Assembly: GCA_902363665.1 (NCBI GenBank)
Contig: CABJAW010000002.1
Span: 281,795 to 345,794, forward strand
Length of the DNA stretch: 64,000 nucleotides
Origin: Lachnospiraceae bacterium
GTDB taxonomy: Bacteria > Bacillota > Clostridia > Lachnospirales > Lachnospiraceae
Reading direction: 5' to 3'
Below the pieces are notes generated by a model. The model worked only from the letters and a program-made list of their open reading frames with translations. It was not told the DNA's origin and did no database searches. Shown here piece after piece: positions 45,467 to 54,030 of this stretch. Every line of letters starts with the position of its first letter. Position 1 is the first letter of the stretch. The translations under genes and the position numbers were made by a program.

Positions 45467-45580
45467 TTATACCACAGCAGGTACGGTTTCCGGCAGGTTC
45501 ATTTTAGACATCTTGTTCCCCACATGAGACTTCTCTGCAATATGATTATAGACATTCATTGTGATCTGTGCATCTGAATG
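45467..45580 (-). pseudogene. C-terminal remnant (37 residues) of a second Tn916-type integrase
   Basis: In frame from 45580 to the stop at 45467: HSDAQITMNVYNHIAEKSH and MSKMNLPETVPAVV, nearly the same as the end of the intact integrase at 29430. It breaks exactly at the catalytic H of MGHSDA and joins feoB sequence. 45182-45466 is the non-coding left end of that element, with GCAAG/CTTGC, GGGC-GACA-GCCC and GGGAA/TTCCC hairpins and arm-like ACCACATTTTACGACAA repeats that differ from TTACACCA. Confidence 0.88.
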
Positions 45581-46225
45581 TTTCTGATGATGTGGGTTGT
45601 ATACCGTATCTTCGGTGATTCCCTTTCCCCGAAGTCAGAACGGGTAGGACTGCTCATGGAACTTCCGCCATATCATAAACCAGATTTTCGTAATATCCTG
45701 TATGTGACTTTCCAGCGTACTTTTGATATTTTCTGCCGCGCCCTGCGTGTAATTTCAATTGTTTCTATCGTATTTTTTGCTCTGACTTATGGTTTCGGCG
45801 GAAATGCAGAATCCAGTATTCTGTACAGGTTTGGTAAAGTCATCGAACCGGTAACTATGTTTTTCGGACTGAAATGGCAGGCTTTCCTTGCTTTCTGCGC
45901 ATCTGCGATTTCAAAGGAATCACTGCCTGGTGTATTAAACACATTATACGACACGGGTGGAAGCCTTGTCAGCTCTACCTTCGGTGCCAAAGTAGCAGAC
46001 AATGCTTCGGGCATTTCCGAAATCTTATCTGCAAACTTTACTCAGGCGCAGGGACTCGCCTTTATCTTTGCAATCAATTTTAACATGCCATGCTTCAGCG
46101 CACTTGCAGCTACCGCACGCGAAACCCATTCTGTAAAATGGACTGCAAAAATCGGCGCATTTTACACAGTGGCGGCACTAAGTGTATCCTGCATTGTATA
46201 TCATATCGGGCTGCTTATATTCTGA
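45578..46225 (+). pseudogene. feoB: 3' fragment of feoB (ferrous iron transporter B, C-terminal membrane part)
   Basis: 215 codons, no native start. Conserved FeoB C-terminal pattern: GLLMELPPYHKPDFRNILYVTFQRTFDIFCRALRVI, EPVTMFFGLKWQAFLAFCASAISKESLPGVLNTL and the closing FNMPCFSALAATARET. The GTPase domain and first gate helices are missing, so it cannot transport iron. The break coincides with the end of the integrase remnant. 46226-46432 carries a short TcpD-like scrap (VAVDLVFNQNGG, near 46270-46322) and nothing else. Confidence 0.88.
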
Positions 46226-46432
46226 ATCAATGGACATCCCCTGCACAAAATATTGCTTTATTTTTTCATGACCACATTGGGGTCAGCCCCACCATTTTGA
46301 TTGAATACAAGATCAACAGCTACTCATTATTTCCACTCGATGGGGATCCAGTTTAACTTGACCTATGATATAATTTTTAATACGCTACATTCTTCCATCG
46401 TAATTCAGTCCTTTCTTCTAACTTTAAGTATG

Positions 46433-46467
46433 AAAAAAGCAGTCAATCCTAGCTGAAAGACTGCTTT
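46433..46467 (-). terminator. Terminator of the toxin-antitoxin operon
   Basis: AAAGCAGTC/GACTGCTTT stem followed by U-run on the minus strand, 13 bp after the toxin stop. Confidence 0.8.
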
Positions 46468-46479
46468 AAATCATATCCT

Positions 46480-46809
46480 TTATTGCTTTGTGTAGAGATT
46501 TAACTGATTGTCTATGTCCCGTCCGGTATACATTACTCTAAGTATTGTTACAACCTTTTTATCGCTATCTGGAATATAAAGTACCACATAATTGTCTACT
46601 GGTAACACACGAAGTCCACGACTATTCCACGGTTCTTTTTCATATTTTCGATAACGCTCTGGCATCGTATCCAGACTTAATATCTGTTCTTCCAGACGGT
46701 CAAGTTGTCCGCTTGCATTTTCCGGCGATCGCAATTCAAAAGCAATATATTCAAAAATTCCTCTCAAATCACTGTCAGCCTGTTCGGATACTTCTACTTC
46801 ATATATCAT
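46480..46809 (-). CDS. RelE/ParE superfamily toxin
   Basis: 109 aa. Pattern YEVEVSEQADSDLRGIFEYIAFEL...ALE-like helix pair, RGLRVLPVDNYVVLYIPDSDKKVVTILRVMYTGRDI, the compact RelE/ParE fold with a conserved closing R-x-x-Y-x-x-R-D. It overlaps the antitoxin stop by 4 bp (ATGA). ParE members poison gyrase and RelE members cut mRNA; which applies here cannot be told. Confidence 0.9.
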   Translation of the reverse strand: MIYEVEVSEQADSDLRGIFEYIAFELRSPENASGQLDRLEEQILSLDTMPERYRKYEKEPWNSRGLRVLPVDNYVVLYIPDSDKKVVTILRVMYTGRDIDNQLNLYTKQ

Positions 46810-47114
46810 AAGCCATAATCCTTGCGAATGTCAGCAAAGGCTTTCTTCGCATTTTTTGTCCGTCCAGCCTGCATATCCGCATATCCTTTCTCCAATTCTT
46901 CATTGAACTCTGCTTCTGATAATGTGCTGATGTCAACAGGTCTGACAGATGGTATTTTTACTTCAAACGGAAGTCCTCTCTGTAAGATAATCTGTTTATA
47001 AAACATATTGATAGCACTGGAAGCAGGGATACCAAGTGTAGACAGGATACTTTCTGCTTTTTCTTTGACATCTGGTTCAATCCTTGCATATAAATTTGCT
47101 GATTTTGTAGCCAT
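46806..47114 (-). CDS. RelB/DinJ family antitoxin
   Basis: 102 aa from ATG 47114 (AAGGAG). Ribbon-helix-helix domain ANLYARIEPDVKEKAESILSTLGIPASSAINMFYKQIILQRGLPFEVKIP is the standard RelB/DinJ N-terminus; the rest binds the toxin. It precedes its toxin and should repress the operon. Confidence 0.93.
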   Translation of the reverse strand: MATKSANLYARIEPDVKEKAESILSTLGIPASSAINMFYKQIILQRGLPFEVKIPSVRPVDISTLSEAEFNEELEKGYADMQAGRTKNAKKAFADIRKDYGL

Positions 47115-47193
47115 ATAAAACATCTCCTTTCGCGAGTAGTATTTCCATCTATCTTTATTATATGCAAATGTCCGCACAATAGCAATACTAATT

Positions 47194-47355
47194 TTACACT
47201 TCAATAATCTTATTGAATAACTGTAACAATACGTCTTTTACGCCGGACGCATTGAATACGAGACCAACAGCTACTAAGGCAACCACCAAGAATCCGATGA
47301 GTTTGGAAAACTCACGCTTGAATCCCAAGTAGATACCGATAACAACAATCGCCAT
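47194..47355 (-). pseudogene. Truncated TcpD-like small membrane protein
   Basis: 53 codons open from 47355: GIYLGFKREFSKLIGFLVVALVAVGLVFNASGVKD... reads as the second half of the small membrane protein (TcpD type) found in Gram-positive conjugation modules. The front is replaced by an IS30 fragment, giving TGATG at the junction. Evidence that a conjugative element once stood here. Confidence 0.5.
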
Positions 47356-47654
47356 CAGCTCTGTGCGTTGCTTAAATCACTGTTTCGTACCTCAAAGACA
47401 CAATTACTGATGTACAAGTAGAGTGTTCTTCTGGAACAGCCTAATTTCTCAGCATGGGTAGCATAGATATGACCTATAGACTGGTGTTTTTCCTTAATCA
47501 AAGGAACCAGTAGGTCATTCATGGCCTGAATACTTTCAGCCGTTTGGTTGATGCCGACTCTGCAATCAACTAATACGCTTCGATATTCATCATGTGCATA
47601 CCTTCTATCTATTTTTATCCGTCTCTTTTCTAGTCTTCCATTTTGCAACAGCAT
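47355..47654 (-). pseudogene. IS30-family transposase fragment
   Basis: The part AMNDLLVPLIKEKHQSIGHIYATHAEKLGCSRRTLYLYISNCVFEVRNSDL matches the helix-turn-helix region of IS30 transposases (LxPLIKKGQSxxHIYxxH...RTxYxYI...NxDL). The DDE catalytic part is gone. The first codons overlap the 3' end of the hydrolase gene in another frame and may not be transposase. Confidence 0.65.
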
Positions 47655-48555
47655 TTCTCACCCGGCAGTCAATATCCAGACGTGCTCTCTGGCATTCTTT
47701 TGGATATTTTCTTGCTGCCTGAAATGCCAGTTTCATAAAAATTCCAGAACCAACTGGCAACATCGTCTTTAACATACTCTCTGGAAAAACGAAATGGGTC
47801 CCATGCTCATAAATAACATACTCCAACCTGCATGTATGTGGATGTTCTTTCATACGCTGCTTCATACGTCGGATATATTTTGCAGTATCCCACAACACAT
47901 CATCTTCAGCACCAATCAGCAATAATGTTCCATGGATTTTTTCAATCTTGATCATTTCTTCTTCTGTAATTGGATGAACTGCTTCCGAATCATCAAACAG
48001 TTTTCTCGAATTAATCATATCACCGGTTCGTTTTGTTTCTTTCTCAATTACATGCCAGTAATCTGGGTGTTTATAGCAAAAAGGCATATACGGAATGGCT
48101 TCTCCTCTGTAAGAAAAAAGAGATTCTCCATCAATCGGCCATTCCTTACAGCCATCTTTTTTGCCCTGCATAAATCCCTGCCAGATAAAGTCACTCGGTG
48201 TCAGGCCAATCGTCAATGTAATATCTGCAAAATAAGAAGCGGCAGTTAAGGCAAGTGTTCCTGTAGTAGATGCTCCAACAATTCCTATCTTCTGATTACC
48301 ATGCACTTTTAACCAATTGATTGCTTTCTCTATACGTTCCAGCGGATAATTATGATGTCCATAATCCTTTTTTCCAGGTGACATTGTCATCACATTCACA
48401 CCGAGTTTATGTAACCATTTCACGGATGTACGCGCCAGATAATCCTCCGGGTCATCCCCGATCATGGCGATCATCGCACAGTCTGAATCTGATTTGCATT
48501 TCCAGTATGCACCATAAAATCCATCTGTTTCCACATCAAAATGTCTTTTCTTCAT
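47605..48555 (-). CDS. Alpha/beta hydrolase, acyl-CoA thioester hydrolase/BAAT C-terminal type
   Basis: 316 aa from ATG 48555 (AGGAG nine bases before). Nucleophile elbow GIVGASTTGTLAL (about 95), the catalytic Asp region LLLIGAEDDVLWDT (about 220) and His in EHGTHFVFP (about 260): a complete triad. Relatives act on acyl-CoA or acyl conjugates such as bile or amino-acid amides. It is the last gene of a three-gene leftward set with the methyltransferase and a second hydrolase. Substrate unknown. Confidence 0.8.
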   Translation of the reverse strand: MKKRHFDVETDGFYGAYWKCKSDSDCAMIAMIGDDPEDYLARTSVKWLHKLGVNVMTMSPGKKDYGHHNYPLERIEKAINWLKVHGNQKIGIVGASTTGTLALTAASYFADITLTIGLTPSDFIWQGFMQGKKDGCKEWPIDGESLFSYRGEAIPYMPFCYKHPDYWHVIEKETKRTGDMINSRKLFDDSEAVHPITEEEMIKIEKIHGTLLLIGAEDDVLWDTAKYIRRMKQRMKEHPHTCRLEYVIYEHGTHFVFPESMLKTMLPVGSGIFMKLAFQAARKYPKECQRARLDIDCRVRNAVAKWKTRKETDKNR

Positions 48556-48581
48556 CTGTGTCATCTCCTGCTCGTATAATA

Positions 48582-49382
48582 TCAGCTATGTTTCTCCATA
48601 ACTATTATTTTGTTTGAGATATTCCGAACGATTGGAATCTTTCCTATCACATGATATACAGGCATAAGTTCTTTCATTCCTTCGACCAGGCTGACTTCCT
48701 GCTGAACAGAAAATTCCGGTACAATCCTTTGTAGTTCTGTTCCGTTCTTAACTCCCCATGTGAATTTGGCATTGCTTCCCTCTATAGATTTTTCTTTCAC
48801 ATGTCTTGCAACAAATGGTGACATGGTTTCGACCATTACAGTTACTTTCTGAAATGATCTTTCAATAATAGAAAACATCTTTCTGATGTCCTTCTCACAC
48901 AAATACATAGTAAGTCCTTCAATTATCACCAGAACATTTTCACCATGATAATCGATATCATCCACGTAGGAATCATCCATTGCAGACTTTGCAATCTGAT
49001 ATATAGGTCCTGTTTCTGGAAGAAACTGTTTCCTTATCTTCATCGTTTCCGGCAGATCCGCATTGTACCAACGCAGATATTTCCCTTCCATTCGATAACA
49101 TCTGGTATCCAGTCCGCATGCAAGATTTACAACAACTGCATTTTCATGCTTCTTTAAATATTGCTCAACCATCCGGTCTAATACAATTGTTCTTGCAATC
49201 ACGCCATAGTTCATAGCTTTATCTTTATCCGCTTTGGAAAAGTCATAATCAAGATTTTTCACAAGTTCTACTGCAATTTCGTCGTTTATTTTAGCATTTT
49301 TCTTTCTTGTTTCTTTTGCTCTTGCATACAGAGTCTGTACCATCGTTTCCGGCACACCTGTCACATTCACTTTTTCTTTCAT
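48582..49382 (-). CDS. SAM-dependent methyltransferase, leucine carboxyl methyltransferase (LCMT/TcmP) family
   Basis: 266 aa from ATG 49382, overlapping the previous stop as TAATG. SAM-binding VVVNLACGLDTRCYRM (about 87-102), NADLPE acidic loop, and LVIIEGLTMYL. These O-methyltransferases modify carboxyl groups of small molecules, including polyketides. With two hydrolases in the same operon it suggests a small-molecule modification pathway. Confidence 0.88.
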   Translation of the reverse strand: MKEKVNVTGVPETMVQTLYARAKETRKKNAKINDEIAVELVKNLDYDFSKADKDKAMNYGVIARTIVLDRMVEQYLKKHENAVVVNLACGLDTRCYRMEGKYLRWYNADLPETMKIRKQFLPETGPIYQIAKSAMDDSYVDDIDYHGENVLVIIEGLTMYLCEKDIRKMFSIIERSFQKVTVMVETMSPFVARHVKEKSIEGSNAKFTWGVKNGTELQRIVPEFSVQQEVSLVEGMKELMPVYHVIGKIPIVRNISNKIIVMEKHS

Positions 49383-50161
49383 TATCTGTCGCCTTCCACT
49401 GCCTTTCTTACTTCTTCCACCCACTCTGCACTATGACAGCAAAACAGTTCTTCATGCTGCATATTGTGTCTCCGAATATCCGGATTTTTGAAATAAGTAC
49501 AATATCTCTTTTCATATTTTTTGCCCATCTTTGTTGCGTAAAACACGTGTATCCTGGTTCCAGGCACATCAATTCCATGCTGGACCTTCGTAACCAGATC
49601 AGAATAGAACTGATTATAAATACTCTGTTTCGTAATCCACGGACTTCCTCCCTGGTCAATACCGAACATATTTAAAAATCCCTTAACCAATTCCTTCTCT
49701 GACTCATCTGCTTCATTTATTTTCTTTTGCATAAATTTAGGCAATTTACCTGTGTGAACCATTTTATACATAATCGGCACAACTACAGATGACTGAATTT
49801 TCGCCATAAACTGACCAGATTCATCCATATCACTGCTCCCAATGATGCCATGCTCTATATGAATTCTTTTTCGCTGAATCAAAAGGGATACAAAGCTTCC
49901 GCCAAGGGAACACCCATACGCTGCTTTAATTCTTCCATCATACTTTTTCTTGATTTCCTGCTCAATCTTTTCGCATTCATCTTCCATTAAATAAAATTCT
50001 GTTTTCTCATTTGGATCAAATCCATCATAAGAAACTGTTACCGTGTAAAAATAAGAATGTAATCCATCCAGTACATGATCAAAGCTGCTATACAGACAAC
50101 AGGTACCAGGAAATAAAAATATCACTGGTTTCCTACTGTCTCCACTTTCATAAAATTTCAT
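49382..50161 (-). CDS. Alpha/beta hydrolase
   Basis: 259 aa from ATG 50161, chosen for GGAGG six bases upstream. PVIFLFPGTCC oxyanion strand, nucleophile GCSLGGSFVSLL (about 85), and a C-terminal His in HEELFCCHSAEWVEEV. It is the first gene of the three-gene set. It may act on an ester or thioester; substrate not identifiable. Confidence 0.82.
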   Translation of the reverse strand: MKFYESGDSRKPVIFLFPGTCCLYSSFDHVLDGLHSYFYTVTVSYDGFDPNEKTEFYLMEDECEKIEQEIKKKYDGRIKAAYGCSLGGSFVSLLIQRKRIHIEHGIIGSSDMDESGQFMAKIQSSVVVPIMYKMVHTGKLPKFMQKKINEADESEKELVKGFLNMFGIDQGGSPWITKQSIYNQFYSDLVTKVQHGIDVPGTRIHVFYATKMGKKYEKRYCTYFKNPDIRRHNMQHEELFCCHSAEWVEEVRKAVEGDR

Positions 50162-50273
50162 AGCTGGCCTCCAATCACACCTGCACCATAAATCAATATT
50201 CTCATAGAAATCTGCCCTCTTTTTCATTTACAAATAAGCCTCTGGTGTTAGCATTGTCTAACCCGTGTCTTCT

Positions 50274-50314
50274 AAAAAACCGTGTGAAAACAAAACTGTA
50301 ATTCCACACGGTTT
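50274..50314 (-). terminator. Terminator upstream of the hydrolase operon
   Basis: AAACCGTGTG/CACACGGTTT stem followed by U6 on the minus strand. It isolates the hydrolase operon from the acetyltransferase region. Confidence 0.8.
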
Positions 50315-50411
50315 CTTTCCTTATGCATCCAGTATATCACTTTTATCTGGTTTATCAACCAGATTTTGTCATTCTGAGACCATTATAAATCCACGACCTC
50401 ATCATCGTCAT

Positions 50412-50460
50412 TTAAACATAAATCCGTTCCTTGAGAATAATCTCTTCCACAATCACTTTC
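50412..50460 (-). pseudogene. TnpV C-terminal remnant
   Basis: VEEIILKERIYV followed by TAA (50412) nearly repeats the end of the intact TnpV at 44646. Only about a dozen residues survive. Confidence 0.6.
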
Positions 50461-50635
50461 TCGTTTTACTGTTATTTTTCTTCGGAATTAAACAGTTCAC
50501 TTAAAATTTCAGCATCTTCCTGCAGTACCGTGAAGTCCTCACATAACACTATCCGACATTTTTTTCATAGTATCTGGCACTGTTTCTGTTTTATCCGGCG
50601 CTTCACTGCCACTATCCGGCACTTTAATGGCGTTG

Positions 50636-50827
50636 TCAAAATAGCAACGCATTGGATGGATAATCTTTTCCATCATGCTCAATCAAAATGCCCCAGGAGC
50701 ATAACACCTCGCTCTCTTTTGCGATCCCGATCATCCGAAGCCTCCACAAAAGTGCATCTTCGTTATCGTCAATGCAATAGATTCTTTCTGCACTGCCTGT
50801 CTCTGCAGTGAATTCCGTTTTTTTCAT
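50636..50827 (-). CDS. Small hypothetical protein, probably a decayed element gene
   Basis: 63 codons (MKKTEFTAETGSAERIYCID...). No family recognised. It starts 4 bp into the end of the acetyltransferase gene. Downstream, to 50500, other frames keep protein-like but broken text (VPDSGSEAPDKTETVPDTMKK), so the whole 50.4-50.8 kb stretch looks like remains of another mobile element. Confidence 0.35.
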   Translation of the reverse strand: MKKTEFTAETGSAERIYCIDDNEDALLWRLRMIGIAKESEVLCSWGILIEHDGKDYPSNALLF

Positions 50828-51303
50828 AAATTATCCAGAATGTATTCCATCTGCCTCTCTTTTGTTTTCATTCCCATTTTTTCATAGAATTTTTCTGCGG
50901 AAGTATTTCCTGACCATACATTTAATGTCACTTCATAGCAGTTCATTTTTCTGGCTTCTTCTTTTACATGCTCAAACAAACTTTCGCCGATATGCTGACC
51001 TCGTGCCTGCTGGTCAACGCAAAGATCATCTATAAAAAGCGTTTTAAACTGCACCATATTATTTGAAAAAGGCTGTTTCTGCAATTGACAAAAGGCATAT
51101 CCCACACAAACGTCAGCCTCGTTCACAGCAACATATATTGGTTTTTCTTTATTTTTTAAAAGCTCTGTTAATTCTTCTACTGTATATTTTGTTGTATTGG
51201 GAATAAAAATATCTGGTCTTATCTCCGCATGGATTTGCAGCACCTGCCCCAGTAACTCAATAATTCTTGTAATATCTTTTTCTTCAGCTTTTCTGATAGT
51301 CAT
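50824..51303 (-). CDS. GNAT family N-acetyltransferase
   Basis: 159 aa from ATG 51303 (GGAGG eight bases before). Acetyl-CoA motif A LFIDDLCVDQQARGQHIGESLFEHV (about 85-110) with the Q-x-x-G-x-G/A type loop reading QARGQHIG, then VTLNVWSGNTSAEKFYEKMGMK. It acetylates an amine on a protein or small molecule; target unknown. Confidence 0.9.
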   Translation of the reverse strand: MTIRKAEEKDITRIIELLGQVLQIHAEIRPDIFIPNTTKYTVEELTELLKNKEKPIYVAVNEADVCVGYAFCQLQKQPFSNNMVQFKTLFIDDLCVDQQARGQHIGESLFEHVKEEARKMNCYEVTLNVWSGNTSAEKFYEKMGMKTKERQMEYILDNL

Positions 51304-51366
51304 GTTTCGCACCTCCGGTTAATAAATCTGTTCTTTTCATTAGATCATTGAAACTGCATTTGTAAA

Positions 51367-51417
51367 TAAAATGCACCTTCAAGCTATTTTATTATAGCCT
51401 GAAGGTGTGTTTTTTTA
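51367..51417. terminator. Terminator between the MATE and acetyltransferase genes
   Basis: CACCTTCAAGCTA/TAGCCTGAAGGTG stem with U-rich sequence on both strands. Confidence 0.75.
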
Positions 51418-52770
51418 ATCAAATTCTCTGGTAATGTTTGTGAGCCATTTACCTCTGATATAGTGGATGAAGACCACGGGCATTTTTTCGAACTCATCCA
51501 GAGTCATTACAAAGTATACCCAGATAGGTGGCAGTTTTAAGACATATGCTGCAAGGAAAGTGAGTGGAACTGCAACAAGCCACATAAATATGGAATCTAT
51601 GATCATTCCAAATCTGGAATCACCACCACCTCTGAAGCAGCCGCATATAAGACAGGTATTGATGCCTTCTCCCACAAGGCGCCAGGTTGTCATAATTATA
51701 AAAATGCCAAGATAATAAATGGCCGTCTCTGTCAGTTTATCCCGATAGAAATCCAGTATCAGAGGACGAAGTGCCAGAATAATGACGCATCCGACCAGAC
51801 TTACAACCATTGTTATTCTGAGCATGCGCTTTCCATATTCTCTTGCTGCATCAATGTTGTCTTTACCCAGTTCCTGACTGACAATGATAGTAGTCGCATT
51901 GGCAAAACCACGACAGGCGATTGCACCAATATTTACCACCATAACAGCAACCGCATTTGCGGCAACCATATCATCACCAATATGGCCGAGGATTGCTGCG
52001 AATGCTGAGCTGGCAAAACTCCAGACAACATCATTTATTACAGCCGGGGTAGCAATTTTCATAAAGTCCTGGAACAGAATACCTGATTTCGCAAAGAAGT
52101 ATTTTATACGGAATCTGACATCGGAACTTCTTAATGAGTAGATGAGGCAGATCAGTACTTCTGTGATTCTGGCAATGACAGTACCAAGAGCCACACCGAT
52201 AACGCCAAGCCTTGGAAGTCCAAACAGACCAAAGATAAAGGCGGCATTACAAATTACATTGACACAAAGCGAAACAATGTACGTGACAGAAGGCAGCATT
52301 ATTTTTCCGATACTTCGAAGGGCACTCATAAAAACCTGAGAGAATCCCATAAACGTAAATGAAAATGAAATTACCCTTAAGTATTCACTGCCGGCAGCAA
52401 TCGTATCCGGACTGCTTGTGAAGATCTTCATGATCGTAGTTGGCATAGAAAAGGAAATCGCGAAAAACACGAGGGAAACGATCAGGGAGATTCGTTCCGC
52501 CAGGCCAAGAATTCTTTCTACTGTCTTTTTATCACCTTTTCCCCAGTACTGGGCACATAAAACTGAAGTACCCGTGGCCATACCATAATATAAACAGAAA
52601 AGAATAAAAGTATACTGGTTCGCAAGGGATGAAGCCGACATGGCAGTCTGGCTTACATATCCAAGCATTACCGTATCGGCAATGTTTACCAGAGTTCCGA
52701 TCAGATTTTGGATCATGATCGGAAAGGCTAGTTTTGAAGCATATTTTAAGAAATCTTTTTTATTTAGCAT
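51415..52770 (-). CDS. MATE family efflux transporter (second copy)
   Basis: 451 aa. Twelve membrane segments; KLAFPIMIQNLIGTLVNIADTVMLGYVSQTAMSASSLANQYTFILFCLYYGMATGTSVLCAQYWGKGD aligns closely with the first MATE protein at 23015. An ancient or transferred paralogue; here it sits inside the A+T-rich island. Confidence 0.93.
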   Translation of the reverse strand: MLNKKDFLKYASKLAFPIMIQNLIGTLVNIADTVMLGYVSQTAMSASSLANQYTFILFCLYYGMATGTSVLCAQYWGKGDKKTVERILGLAERISLIVSLVFFAISFSMPTTIMKIFTSSPDTIAAGSEYLRVISFSFTFMGFSQVFMSALRSIGKIMLPSVTYIVSLCVNVICNAAFIFGLFGLPRLGVIGVALGTVIARITEVLICLIYSLRSSDVRFRIKYFFAKSGILFQDFMKIATPAVINDVVWSFASSAFAAILGHIGDDMVAANAVAVMVVNIGAIACRGFANATTIIVSQELGKDNIDAAREYGKRMLRITMVVSLVGCVIILALRPLILDFYRDKLTETAIYYLGIFIIMTTWRLVGEGINTCLICGCFRGGGDSRFGMIIDSIFMWLVAVPLTFLAAYVLKLPPIWVYFVMTLDEFEKMPVVFIHYIRGKWLTNITREFD

Positions 52771-53321
52771 AGATGGTTTTTCCTTAGTTCTTAGTGTTCA
52801 CAACCAATTGTATCATACTCATGCAATATAAAGATATACTTTTTAGAATTTTTTTGATTCCACTTGATGTCACACCACTTTACAACTTTTTCATAAAAAA
52901 TATCGTACAGGGCTTTCTGATGTATAATGAGTTTGCATACAACATTACAAAGGAAAGTGACCCTGTACAACAAAGGCATTATACAACGAAAAGACACTAA
53001 TCGGTAGACTTTATCAATATTTTTTGATTTATTTTGAAACTTTTTCTGTTCCAACAGCAGATACCTTATTTCTGCTGATATTATCCATGCTTACCTTAGA
53101 ATCTGCACATTCTATCCGGTTTCTGTATCAGCATTTTTATCCGGAATAACGGAGAAATCACTGAATGTATTTTATTATGCATGTTCCCATGCAAAGGTTG
53201 ATTATTCCAGATGAATACCACTGTCAGGATTGCTTTGAAGCTGATACCGGATTCATTGCAGACGCGGCCGGAATAAAAGGATACAATAAATAGAAAGGAC
53301 TTAAACAAAGGGGATAAAGCC
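52771..53321. other. Gap with no recognisable gene
   Basis: A+T-rich. Only short fragments of open frame (for example 53177-53293, 38 codons, with IIPDEYHCQDCFEADTGF) of unknown origin. Probably decayed sequence. Confidence 0.4.
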
Positions 53322-53525
53322 ATGGCTGAGAGAAAACCATATACCACAAAAACAAGACAGATTATTCTGGAATATCTGAAAAGACAACAGGCTGTTACTG
53401 TCAGTGTATCTGACATCGAAAAATATTTAAAAGATGAGGGAAGATTCCGTCTGCAGTGCAGCGGAGATATGCTTCATGGAATCTGCCAGGACTGTGAAGA
53501 GAAAGAAACTTCTTCGCAATCCTGA
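53322..53525 (+). pseudogene. Fur-family regulator remnant
   Basis: MAERKPYTTKTRQIILEYLK...VSVSDIEKYLKDEG is the Fur N-terminal helix region. It jumps directly to FRLQCSG, a Fur C-terminal metal-site pattern, and then ends after ICQDCEEKE. The dimerisation and most of the metal-binding core are lost. Together with the feoB fragment it hints at a destroyed iron-uptake locus. 53526-53870 holds nothing recognisable. Confidence 0.6.
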
Positions 53526-53873
53526 CAGTCTCGTGTATCTCCCTGTCAGTCATACGCTCCGACAAATACTCCGGTGTCAGAATTTTTGTAAATATCACTC
53601 CCAACTTGCCTGTATAATCGTGCATCTTGTTGTAATAACTGCTAGTTTACAGCTGGTTCATTACATTCTGGAAATTTTCCTGCTCCAGATTTCTGAATAG
53701 CAGAAATGCTTTTTCAATCTAAGATTTTGGAGTAATCAGGTACAACAAAAGCGTCCTGCGATGTAGAGAGTAAAATAGCCATTTTCGGAATTCACTTCCA
53801 AACCAAAAAGCACAGCTTTTCGTCCGGTTTTGTGAATCGCTGCGCTCTTTTATCGGTGATTTATCCTGTTTTT

Positions 53874-53945
53874 CACGAATTCGTCTGTTTTCTCACGAAT
53901 TCGTCTGTTTTCAATCTTGCGTTTTCATCACACATTGCATATACT
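53874..53945 (+). promoter_or_regulatory. Tandem palindromic operator and promoter of the second amidohydrolase
   Basis: Two exact tandem 19-20-bp units (53874-53893, 53894-53913), each containing the palindrome ACGAATTCGT, sit directly upstream of TTGCGT (53917-53922), 17-base spacer, TATACT (53940-53945). The 20-bp period puts both sites on the same DNA face, as expected for an activator. Confidence 0.55.
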
Positions 53946-54030
53946 ATATGTACAAACAAGCCGGATATACTCAGGAAGCTTCTGGGTAGAAAATCCCGGC
54001 ATACATACAGAACAAAAGGAGTATTTTCAA

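Noticed and set aside
50241..50266. GTTAG-CATTGT-CTAAC resembling the hsp20 operator arm TTAGCAATG
   Set aside because: Short hairpin without the GAGTGCTAA arm or 9-base spacing, so neither CIRCE nor an att core.
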